Part shown: positions 1 through 11,600 of the stretch, piece by piece
Layout of the letters: each line of letters opens with the position of its first letter
Position numbering within the stretch: the stretch's first letter is position 1
Source of the DNA: Nemopilema nomurai
Lineage: Eukaryota > Cnidaria > Scyphozoa > Rhizostomeae > Rhizostomatidae
Direction: 5' to 3'
DNA length: 64,000 nt
Assembly: GCA_003864495.1 (NCBI GenBank)
Contig: ML133401.1
Coordinates: 4,765,189-4,829,188, forward strand
Made by a program: the position numbers and the translations under genes
The notes under the pieces: generated by a model
What the model saw: the letters and a program-made list of their open reading frames with translations, nothing else
Databases searched by the model: none
What the model was told of the DNA's origin: nothing

Positions 1-2208
1 AGTTTGAAAGTAGAAAGTAGCAAGAAAGGAGCCCATATATTCAGTAACTTATTGATCAGAAACATGCCTAAAAACCATTTTAATTAACAACCATTGTTAT
101 TGGGAGCCACTAACCTGTTATTTTCAAGGAATCATTCATTTTCATTTCCAGCAGTTTGGACATAGTTAGACAATAAGACAAGTGCTTTATGAATAGTTAA
201 GCTTGGTTAACGAACAACTTAATTAATTTCACTTTTATATCTTCTTCATAGCATTTTCAAAAGAAAACAACAAGACCGAAAGAGCCAACACCGTTTGATC
301 ATAGGTCTCCTACCTCACTCCTCACAATCTCGTTATTGCGAACAACTAATTACTGATAAGTTTACAAACACTTTACACAAACAAGAATAGACACATATTT
401 CAGTAGCAAAGCGCACGTATTACTTTTAAATGTTAAATAAAAGATAACATTTCAAAATGGCCAACGAATTATAATGTAAAGTATTTATCATTGACAATTA
501 TTACATATGTTGCTGCCGATATCTATGTAGAACTCGATATCCTTTTTTCGGCAGCTTTTGGTCATTTGCACATTCCAAGTAGTGTTGAACGTAAATTTAC
601 GCAACAATTATGGCTCCGATGTTTCTCACAAGTATCCTATGTGGGTTGAAACTGGTTCTAATTTTATGTTGATTTCTCCAAGCCAAATGTTCATCAAATT
701 TTGGCTTCCACTTCCTAATAACATGTTTCGAAAGAAATACGCTGTTCCAATTGTTTGCTTAGTAGAACTTTTGAATTGCTCAAAGTCTACTGGGATGACA
801 CCAGCACAATGTAAACAGGTGAATTTTGCAAACTTCTGTATCTTGAAAATAATCCCTATTATATTTTCCCAATATATCGTATTACAAATAGCATTAAATA
901 TTCAGTGGGTGCAAAGAGCCAATCAGCAGGGACTTTCTTACGCATCTTGAGGCATCGAATTAACATACGTTACGAGTGGCATGCTGGATGCTAGTGTGTG
1001 AAATGATATGACGAAAGTGGGACGAACTTTTGGAATCTAGAATCAAAAAGTAACAAGAAGGTAAGATATCATTTTATACTAAAATTTCATACTTGGAGCT
1101 GATTAAAACTGAAAGATTACCATTTTTATCTAAGAAAGTAATTTTCAACTTAAAAAAAATCAGTGAATCCATGATGTAGAGAAACCTTCTTTCCCAGGAA
1201 ATGTCCAACTGCTTTTCACAAAGTCCCTATAGCCGCTTCTATCAGAAAACAATAATATTTACTGCCTGTTCGATTTGCGACTTTACTTTTAAATATTTCC
1301 ACAAATCAAGGAGTTTCTCCACGTAGGTCCCTCCAGATTTCCTTCAGTTAAATCTAAGGTTCGTTTCGAAACATAGAGAAGTTTTTGCACCCTACACACC
1401 TTCTCTAACAGTGCCTTACATGCTTCAAAATCTGAATGCCTGGCAAAAATAATCCGAATGAAAATATCGGAAATGAAGTCCCCGAATGTTTTTCATAGTA
1501 AAAATGTCAAAAAACGTTCTGTTTTGAAAACCAAAGAAAATATCAATTACACAATTTCATCAAATAGAGAAGCAAAGAAGTTGCAAAACCAAACATCTTG
1601 TTCAATTTTTGGTTCTTCTTCTTAGAACGATTGACTTGTGTTATACCAATTCCTCTTTGACGAATAACTGAAGGCTTTTGGCCGAAATCAGTTATCATTG
1701 ATTTCAAAGACTTCCCCTGTAGTATTTCCCTGAGCCATGTAATTGGAAATAGCTTTTAGTGGTTGTTTTTGCGATTGTACCTGTAGCTCTCTAGCAAAGG
1801 GACATTTTGTGGAGAATGTATGAACAACATGTCACTTTGTGACAAAAAGGATGAAAAATGAATGGACTATGAAGTCTCACAGCAAAACAAAAATGAATAA
1901 ATCGGTAGTGCGTAATGGATGCCAAGCTATGTATCGTTTCCTTGGTCTTGCTGTGTCTCTTGATAATATCCAGATCTGCTAAGAAGGTTCGAAAGTTGCC
2001 CAAGACTTCATGAGTCGAGCGAGTGATCTTAGAGGCCCTATATCACTTGGAAAGGATTCACATTATCCCTAGATAAGTAACATGCCTCATAAGTGATACC
2101 AAATATTGTATGTTGATTGAAGTATGCATGTCAAAGCTGGCTTTTAGGTGAATTGATTCAATTTTAGGTTTCTTCAAAGAATCTGAATCGGGTCGAAAGG
2201 CAAACAGG
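1..2208. other. Intergenic stretch, no supported gene
   Basis: About 2.2 kb of AT-rich DNA upstream of the GPCR gene. The longest open frame (558-950, +) begins at a TTG, has no recognisable domain and no flanking splice signals that join it to anything, so I do not call it. The promoter and 5' UTR of the GPCR gene should lie in the last part of this stretch, but I see no motif that fixes a start site. Confidence 0.5.
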
Positions 2209-5200
2209 ATGCAGTGTGCTTTGATCTACTTCGTGGTATCAACCATTCTTCTTGTCTTGGTACTACGAGGTACCAACTGCTTAAGAGAAGAATGTATGTA
2301 TCTTGGTCTTTCAGTTCTTTCGAATGATGTATTATTACAAAAGTGTATTTTTGCCACAACTTTAATTCATATTGCAGAACTCAAAAATAACAAATGTGTT
2401 TGTCTACTAAGAAATAGATTCAAGCTACTGCCTTTGGCTTTATAATAATAATAAAAATAATAATAATAGTAATAATAATAATAATAGTAATAATAATAAT
2501 TATAATAATAAAAATAATTATTATAATAATGATATATTATAATGAGGGATAAGGAGGCCATTGGCCTATTAAACCCTTTAGCGTTCGTTTTTAAGCGTAT
2601 TCATAGTTGTACTTCTCGTTCTCTCGATTGACGATTCCATTTTTTATGCAAGATTCAGAGCTTTCTATTCAGTATCCATAATTGCCAGGCAACATTTTCT
2701 GATGCAAGTGCCATTTTACTTTCTCTTCTACATAATTTTTCTTTGATTTCTAAACTTGAGGGGAACAGGTATCTTATCCTATGCCTTTTGAAACAGGATC
2801 AATGGAAATATCGCACTTTTAAGGAAAGGAACAATAGAATGACGTTGACTTCAAAATCGAGTTTTGAGCAACACAAATGATAACATGGGTTTCTGGTCTA
2901 TACGGACTCTTTCAGCTTGCATCTGCATAAATCAGAGACGAGATTCATTGCACGTTCAGCTGTTTGGAAATTATCAATTTTATTGAGATTAGTGCGTATT
3001 CAAAATTTTATTCATTATCCGGATTAGAAATTTCACATTTATTCCCAGGGCGTAATTGATGTACGTAAATCTAAAACGCAGATAGGTCTATTGTAAACAC
3101 AATCATAGCGTACCTTGGCATGGAAAATAAAAAGACCTATGGAGTTATATGCTCCAACTAGCACTCCGTTTATAGGAAACTTTGAATCTCGTGATCTATT
3201 ATGGCCCACAGAGACGTTTCTGAAAAGCTGTTTACACTGTTACCCACATTAAGGTCCGGTAGGCAGTATCGTATATTGCTGGCCATTTGGCAAACAAAAG
3301 TTTTTAGATGCCTCTTGAACTTAACAAGAATGAATTTCACAACCTTCAATGTAAATAGTTCACTAACCTTCAGAGATTCAGACAAAGTATGATTTATGTA
3401 ATGTGTCAATTCGGAGAATAAAAAACGACGGAGTAGTATGTTCCTCAATACACCTCCATACAACCAGGCTAGTTGACTAGAATTGATTCAATTTGCATGA
3501 AATCAGCAGGGCGGAAATTATAATAACTTTAACCAATCAAATGGTTTTCGGACATTTTGTCTAGGCCTTAACCAGGCCAACTTTACTGTCCTAACAACAA
3601 CAAAATAGTCTCTCGCGAAAATTAGGCGTCGCTTTAATGTCACCTAGGCTTTCTATTCGCAGCGTCACACATATCTCTTTCTCCTCCGCAGCTTTGGACC
3701 GCCAATCAAGAACAAAGATCAGTGCCATTCGAAGCTCAATCTTCCCAAAATACAATTTCCGGTTCCTTGGTTATTTCAGTGTTCATGAAACAAATCGCAC
3801 GGATGACGCAAACTGCGGAAAGATTTTAAAAAATGCCGGCATCGTTTACGTCGAGGCGATGCGGTATGCGCTAAAAGAAATCAGCAAAAACAATTCTGCA
3901 CTGCTTTTTGGTTTCCAGCCGTTGTTTCGAATCGTAGACACATGTCGAAACGGCGCAACACTTGCGCGGTCCTTTTTAGAAACATTTGAATACTATTACA
4001 TGGGTGTTGTAGGACCGACGACGTCAGAGGAAGGGTCCCTCGCAGGGCCAATACATGGCGCAAGGGAGGCGGCGGTCGTCAGCCACTCAGCGACCAGCCC
4101 GATGTTCGACCAAAGAGAGTTATACAAAAACTTCTTTCGCACGATTCCTTCCGATGTGATGCAGGTGGAGGCTTTAATGGACATCATACAATTCTTCAAC
4201 TGGAGTTACGTGTCAGTAGTGAGTTCACATGGGGAGTATGGTAAGTGGGGTAGTGACCAATTCAAAAGGTCAGCCCTGATAAGGGGCGTATGCATTGGGG
4301 AGCACATCTCCTTGCCGGCTAGGCCCAAGGCGGCTGACTTTCGAATGGCAGTCCGTGATTTAAGAAGTACAGTGGGTGCTACCGTTGTTGTTTTGATAAC
4401 TGGCATGCACGACACGAAAGCATTTCTAGAGCAAGCAAGCGTCCTAAACGAAGCAAGCTTCACCTGGCTCTCAAGCACTGCTTGGGAAGTTAGCATTGCA
4501 AAACCCGGTAAATCCGCAAGAGGGGCTCTCGTCCTTAGGTATGCTAGCAAAGTTGATGCGGAATTCGAGAAATACTTCATGAATCTGAAATTGGAAGACA
4601 ACAACTACTCGTGGTTTCGTGAATTTTGGTACGAACATGCCAATTGCTCCGGAGAAGGAATCGGTGGTTTGGGGAAGGACTGCGAAGCTAATAAAACCTT
4701 GCGAGAACTGAGTTTCTCTTTACAACATGTCTACGTAGAGCCAGTTTTCGATGCAGTGTACACAATTGTTTGCAGCCTGCGGAAAAGCATAATGAAACGC
4801 TGTCCCGGATTGGAAGCTTCGTGCATAAACAGGGTTAAAAGTAAAACTTACTACTTTGAGATGGATGTTGTAGAGTTCATTCGAACGGGCAACAGTTCTT
4901 GCCCGGAACTGCCCTATTCAGTCAACCTCAATGCTCAGGGTTATTACAACCGCGACTTTGACCTCATGAACTTCGACGGAACAAGCTTCAGGAAAATTGC
5001 AAGATGGTCCTATAACAAGTCTTTACAAAGAGGCTCTCTACAACGACTGAACACCGATGTTGTGTGGGTGAAAAATGAAGTGCCCAAGTCATTCTGTTCG
5101 GTTCCGTGCAACGCGAGTCAAGTCAAGCGATTCCTCAGCGATTTTTGTTGCTATGAATGTCAGAGCTGTCCTAAAAACCATATTGTGATGAACAACACAT

Positions 5201-6222
5201 GCATTCCTTGCAGACGCCGCCAAAAGTCAATCGTGGACAAAAACTATTGCTTTGACATTCCACTTGTAAGCTTGAGACAAGAAGGGTTACTGCGCTCGAT
5301 AACCGTGGTTGGATCGGTCTTGGGTACAGTTGTCAACACAATAGTACTTTGTTTGTTCGTCAGAAATCGGAAGAGTCGCATCATCAAGGCATCGAGTAAA
5401 GAACTGTCCATGATTATCCTCTTCGCTTTGTATATTTGCTTTCTGGCTCCATGTGCATTTCTGCTCAATCCATCTCAAACTGTTTGTGGCCTGCAACGTT
5501 TCATAGTCGGAATCAGTCTAACTGCTTGCTACATTCCAGTCATGCTCAAGACCAATCGCATCTATCGCATATTCAACGCCGCACAAGTTATGACGTCAAA
5601 GCCAGCATTAGTCAGTTCCAGGTCCCAAGTGTTGATCTTCGTTGCTCTGATCTCATCACAGCTGTTGCTGGGGGTAGCGTGGGTCATAGGCGACCCACCT
5701 GAGGTTGTTGAACGTGCGATTGAGAACGAAAGTCGCATTGTGGTTTTATGCAAGACAAAGTCGTTCAATTTCATTTTCAATCTCATCCCCTGTTTGATCG
5801 TCATGGGAGCAAGCACTGTTTACGCTTTCAAGACGAGAAAGTTTCCTTCAAACTTCAACGAGGCACTCAACATTTGCATAACAATGTACATAAATTGCTT
5901 CATTTGGGGAATTTTCATAATCGTCACCCTCTTTCTCGAGGCGAGATTTGACGACATACTCATTCTGCTTTTCGCCATCGCCAACTTCCCAACGGTTATC
6001 GGCGTAGTAACGCTGCTGGGAATATTTGGTCCAAAGATCTATAAAGTATACTTCACCAAAGAAGTCGATACGGCGACAGAGCGTTTTTCATATATTCTCA
6101 AGGGCACCCCTGAAATTCCGCATATTGTATCTTTGAGTATCGACAAACTTTCCGCGATTGGAGAGGACGGTACCTACCCCCGTCAAAGGCGCCCCACTAG
6201 GGATGCTACAACAAACACTTGA
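2209..6222 (+). CDS. Metabotropic glutamate receptor-like class C GPCR
   Basis: Two-exon model: 2209-2293 and 3692-6222, 871 aa. Exon 1 codes a hydrophobic signal peptide (MQCALIYFVVST...) and ends at donor GTATGT. Exon 2 begins after the acceptor CTTTCTCCTCCGCAG, and both sides are phase 1. The large exon also has an ATG at 3637, but starting there gives no signal peptide, so I prefer the spliced start. Domains in order: Venus-flytrap ligand domain (about 40-495) with FFNWSYVSVVSS and the SATS and SHGEYG segments; nine-cysteine linker (about 497-540) with FCCYEC; seven membrane helices (about 561-815), including KTNRIYRIF in TM3 and FNEALNICITMY before TM6. These match mGluR family hallmarks. 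The amino-acid-binding Asp of the mGluR motif SDGW is Thr here (SSTAW, Thr291), so glutamate itself may not be the ligand. It acts at the plasma membrane, coupling through G proteins by family analogy. Assignment to class C is firm; ligand is unknown. Confidence 0.9.
2440..2541. repeat. (TAA)n microsatellite
   Basis: Imperfect run of TAA/AATAAT trinucleotides inside the single intron (2294-3691) of the GPCR gene. It creates tyrosine-rich or asparagine-rich spurious open frames. Confidence 0.9.
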
Positions 6223-8218
6223 ACTAAGAAGTATAGTAAACAAGATGATAAAACTATGTAATGGGAGCCAGGGGGCTTCTGCTGGCACAGAAGTATAGGT
6301 ATATTTTCAGGGATAAGGGTTCGGTTGATCCTGGATTGAGCGAAGAGACATTCTCTGCATGCGTAAATATTAACGCAGGCTGAGAAAGTGACGATTAAAC
6401 ATATCGACGAACACGGTTTGTGTAAAATGCTACAGATTCATAGGGAAATATATACCGGGGGCAAGGCATTTGTACACCGCTTCATCTGCTTGTTCAATCG
6501 TGGCACCTTTCTTCTTCCAAAGCTGTCTGTTCCGCGGCTTGATCCGTGGCAGAGAAATGCTCTTGGTTTGCAGAATCAATGGAGTTTCTTAACAACCCGT
6601 TGATACTTCATGGGTTGAAAAACTGCTCTTCAAAGCAATCTACTTGCTGACATAAAAGATGCGGTCTTTTACAATTAGAGCAGGTCATCTGTGGTACGGA
6701 CGTCTTGATTGCGTTTGGAAAAATTGGTCAGCTGTCCAGTTCAATGCACACATTCGAGCCTAAGATTATTCTAGAATTCTTCTTACTCTTGTCTTAACAA
6801 GGAAAAATATCATCAAAGTAAAATATTAAATCTTTTTTTGTGTTGCTTCATCATCCAAGAACCACGTTGATTTTATGCCAAGAGATCCTAAAGGTGCCTT
6901 GATTTCAACAACGAGTAAATCTTGTACGCATGAAACCTTCTGCATTAAATTTCTAAATATGAAAATACCATTTAGTTTCAACAAACAACAAAATTTACAA
7001 GTGATGTTAATACAAATTGTACACCCTCGTATATGGGATAACGCCTGCCTTGATTATTACTAAAATATTCAAAACACTAAAACATTTACTGCTATGCTAC
7101 ATAAATACTATAGTTTGTCAAGTTTCTAGCAAAAGCAACAGTCACAGCCTTGGACTCGAGGAAGTAATAATGCATGCTGGGAAAAGGACATCCGCTGTGT
7201 GAAATGCGAAGGAGGGACAATAATTGCCTAAATGAATGCTTCTTATCAAGTTTAATCGCCTAAAGTTAACGTTTGCAGTGTGTATCCTATTTGCTGAAAA
7301 TAGACGATTAGGTTGGGTTTAGGGAGCGTTTGAAATATAACTTGTATTATGTATATGTTTAATGAAGAGCTTCAATGAAAAACACTCTCCTTATTCTGAT
7401 TTGTAATTTGCTGATTATAAACTGGTAGAATGACATTTACGCCTACTGCTAGATAAACATAAAATCCCAAAGGTCAGCCAAAAACTGTTGCTGTTATACT
7501 TCCACTTCTTTAGTGGATGGCAACTAAAAAGTCTACAAACACTTAACAAAAGACAAAAATAAAAATATCTTTCATTAGAAAATCACGTATTATGTACAAG
7601 TATTGAATAAATAATAGCTCAAAATTGTCAACCAAAATAAGTTTTCCTTCACTGCCTTATATTATAGATATTGCTACCGACATCAAATATATTAAAACTT
7701 ACCAAAGAAAACTAACATACATGATAGTAATTCAAATTTCTCGACGACGAAATTACTTCCACTTTAAAATAAAGCGAAGCTTCAGAAAAGGGATCTGTTT
7801 ATAAACTGCTGATTTCAAGTGGTGGAGTTGCGATATCTTTAAAACTAGAGAACAAATTTTAGTCATTTAGCAATATCTCAGCAAGATTTGTAAGCTTCAA
7901 GTCCTGCTGATTAGCAAAGTATATTGATCACAGCTAGCAGTGCTTAATCTGGCATATACAAATGCAGAACAAGCAGCACCGCATCTTGAAAATCTTTCAT
8001 GAATTACTATGGAACCTGAAAAACGGTAAAGTTGATTGCGCTCTTTGCAATCATATTGATTAAAGATGAAGTTTTGGCGCTAAAATATTCCTCTAAAGAA
8101 ACAAGGCAACAAACCATTCATCACTGGGTTATTACTGCAAGATCCAAAGCTGATCGGTAAGCAGTGCATCGAAACCGGAATTAGATTATCAAAATCTACA
8201 GTAATTAGAGAAAAACGA
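6223..8218. other. Intergenic stretch between convergent genes
   Basis: About 2 kb between the GPCR stop and the inverted-repeat element that abuts the minus-strand Ig gene. It should hold the GPCR 3' UTR and the end of the Ig gene transcript. I see no domain-bearing open frame, RNA gene or clear poly(A) signal here. Confidence 0.5.
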
Positions 8219-8220
8219 TA

Positions 8221-8653
8221 CAGTAAGTCCCCGCATATAAGAAACTCGGATTTTCAAATCAGGCTGTTAAGTTTCTTAAACGTAAGAAAATATTTTCAAA
8301 TCAGGCTGGCTGTTTTCTTATATGTTCATTAAGAAATTTTCTTTTTATAGAAAGCTTTCTTGTGAAAAAAACATTTTTTCGAATTCAAGGAACATGTTTC
8401 ATTGTAACAAAGGATACCCTTATAGATGAGTATGGATGAAATAAGTATAAAATACTGTATATCTTAACTTTGACCAAATCTAGTTTCTCAGAAAAAGTTT
8501 AAATTTTATTAAAATATTTTCGCCATTTAGTATCATTTATAAGAAATTGGGAAAACATGAGGCTGGCTGGTTTCTTATAGAGGAGAAAATATTCTCTGTG
8601 CTGGCAGGCTGCAGTTTCTTATATGTATGTTTCTTATATGCGGGGACTTACTG
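8221..8653. mobile_element. TA-flanked inverted-repeat MITE (Tc1/mariner-like)
   Basis: A 433-bp element with a perfect 25-bp terminal inverted repeat beginning CAGTAAGTCCCCGCATATAA; the right end at 8629-8653 is its reverse complement. A TA dinucleotide flanks each side (8219-8220 and 8654-8655), the target duplication typical of Tc1/mariner-type elements. It carries internal degenerate copies of 'caggctggct...tttcttata' and no transposase frame, so it is non-autonomous. Its right edge is 15 bp from the stop codon of the minus-strand Ig gene, so it almost certainly forms part of that gene's 3' UTR. Confidence 0.88.
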
Positions 8654-8670
8654 TAGGTCTGCAGGCAGAC

Positions 8671-11600
8671 TCAGATTTCATACTGGATGAAGTCTTGATT
8701 GTACAAGTCAGGGTTCCCCTCGTTGTCTCTTTCTGACTCACTGTTCACCTTGTAAACATCATCATCATCGAATAGTTCATTGTCAAAGGCCTTAGGGTCT
8801 TTATCATCCGACGCGAAAGGATCATAGTCAGTGACTGGCACATCGTCATCTTCGAAGGGGTCGTGATCTTTGAAATCGACGTCATCAAAGTCCGCATCAA
8901 TCTCCGGCCCTTTTCGGTAATGCTCGATTAGGTCGGCCTCGCTTTCGAAACGAACGCCCAGATTAACCTTTCCAGCGTCAACGTCCTCCTTCCCAGCATC
9001 CATTGCATGTCCATTCTGAACTTTCTCCTTTTTCCGAACAGCATTCTCATATCCAGGTGGGTAATTAGTGTTTTGGATATAGCTATCGATATCGACTCCT
9101 TTAGAAAACCTCATCACTTTGCTTTCACGAGGCTCCTTCTCAGAGCGTCGCCTAGAAAAGTCAGTAGACAATCTATCATAAAGAAAAAAGGCATTTTGCG
9201 TTTCTGACATTGAAATTTGCTATTTCGTTGACAAAAGCATTTCGTTCTTTAAAAATTAAAAACTAATTTCGATACGAAAAACAAACAGAGAATTTTTCTA
9301 AATCAGGTAATGCTGAGAGTTTCTATTGTCCTCAGAGTACATAACTGCAAAAGAACTTTGCTTTAATGCATTCCTTTGCATACACAAAAGTATCGAGTGA
9401 AGCAAGCAAATCTGTATTTGCCAGAACCAAAATTGCAAAGCAAACAACTGGAATATAAACTGGAATCCAGCAATCTTGAATGAAAATCGAGAATCTTTGT
9501 CGCAGGTAAAGTAACGTTCGTCATAAAAGGAAACAAAAAGTGAGTACAAACACAGATAGATGCTGTTAACTTCAAGCAATCTGCATCTTCTACGCAATGG
9601 GAGTCATTAATGGCGATGATTTTAGCGCAAGAATATACAGTTACAAGATGAAAAGAGCGGCAGAAGTTAAACCATGCAGTAGAATCTTACCTTCTTATAC
9701 AGATGATGACGATAATGACAACAAAAATGCAGACTCCGACAGCAAGGGCAATAGTGAACCAAACCCACCAGGGTAGTGAATCGCTTGCTGCTGAAAAATG
9801 GAAGGGTCATTATCATCACTATCAATCAAAACAAAAAGAAACGAAATTGCCTTCTTCGAATTCCATCCCTGTCTCTTGATGTCATTGAAAAAGGTAGATT
9901 TGTATGCCAGCAAAACCAAGTCCAAATAACTAAGACCAATCTTGCTTTGACCAATAAGGACATGGCATTTCTCATTATTGCACTACCAAAAATCACTTCA
10001 CTGAGAGTGTCCCATCAAAGCATACACACTTGGGTCATGATAATTGGGGGTATAACCTATAAAAAAAACAGTATAAATGCAGAAGGTCGTACCTGAGGTT
10101 CGATTGCCAGGACCTGATGTGGAATTTGACGCTTTGGTGGGAGCTGAAGAGGGAGATGTGTGTTAACAACTGCTAAAGCAATGCGGACGCACACAGACAG
10201 CTCTATTAAGGGTGGGCAGTGGATTTAACGTAGGTAGGAGTAATAACCCCCAGATCGCTTGAAAAGTAGCTCATACATATTTGCCATTTGCGCCCCAATA
10301 CACTCTATCTACTCAATACAATCATAACCAAGTTAAAAATACGCAGAAAACACTTTTACAAGGAAATCAGAAGCGATTCGAAGCCGTTATAGACGAATTG
10401 ATGGCAAACGAAATAATTCTCTATCAAATACGAAAATCCACCACCCATATTTGGGTTAACTATAAGGATAACGCTCTGCACACGTTAAAACGATTCGGAA
10501 GAACACCAGATGGAGCTTTCTTCAACGTAATTCTTGACTCAAAAAGCAGGGGAACTTCCTGTTACTCCATCAACTGTGTATTAAAATACTAAAAAATAAT
10601 TCGCACTGCAACGCGTTGACGAGAAATTTTCCTGGTGACGTTCAAATCCAAAAAAAAATGTGCCCAAAGCCTATCAGAATATTAGTCTGAAATCAACAGT
10701 CATTATGAGAGGGGTTAGGCTTAGAGTAAACAATCAGATTGTGTTGGGGTGCTTGTCTGCCAATGCACGGGATTTATCCAATGAATTAATTTTGGATCAA
10801 GAGATGAACAGACTTGAGGGACAACTGGTAATTTGCCACGGAAAAGTGACACAATGAACCAACAGGTTCTTTCATGTCTATCAAGAAACGGTCCATCAAA
10901 GTATGCTTAAGAAATGAATTCTTCACAAAAAAGGTGGTAAGGGCGATTGTGGGTGAACAGGCAGAAAGCGTGTCGGATTTATGGGAAAATGCCAAGTGCA
11001 TTGCACATCCAGATCAAAGGCAGAGTTCTCATTCTCTTAAGTGGGAATAGCTGTGGTTGCTTCTTCAAAGATTAGGAACATTGACTTACTTATTGTGCTT
11101 GCTTCATTTGGGGTAGAGTTTGTAGTTGGTTTTGGTTTGGTTGTAGTTGCTATAATGGCATATGGGTCAATTTACTAACAAATCAACAAGAACTATTCAA
11201 GAAAGAATGTGATTTTCTATAGCTACAGTCATCACAGCTATGATTTAACTTCTGCTAAATCTTATGGATATAGAAGGGAACGGTCGGCTTTTGGGGTTAT
11301 TTCTTGAAAGTAGTAATCGATACCATGATTGAAGAGGCATTAACAGAAATTGTTGAAGAACAGCTGGACTACAGTTAGCATTAAGGTTAGAGCTGATTAT
11401 CAGAGTAGGTTATTGGTGCCAATATTTGTGCAAAGTGTGCAATGAAGTCACCAGGAGCCTTAACAGATTATTAATCTAGATAATTAACTGTAAATGTACA
11501 TAATGTAAATGTATTTTCAATTTAATATAAAATCCCATACTAAAATTGCTTCAAAGGGCATGAATTTAAATTTAATTATCTTTATTCTTAAAAAACATTG

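Noticed and set aside
558..950. 130-codon plus-strand open frame
   Set aside because: Starts at TTG, no domain, no splice partner, composition like the surrounding AT-rich DNA.
2367..2561. Tyrosine-rich minus-strand open frame
   Set aside because: Translation of the TAA microsatellite.
8671..9151. ITIM or ITAM in the Ig receptor tails
   Set aside because: Checked each Tyr in both tails; none has the required hydrophobic residue at +3 together with the -2 position, nor paired YxxL/I spacing.
10281..10857. Two plus-strand open frames inside the minus-strand Ig gene
   Set aside because: Lie in an intron, no domain or splice context, separated by stops; likely chance.
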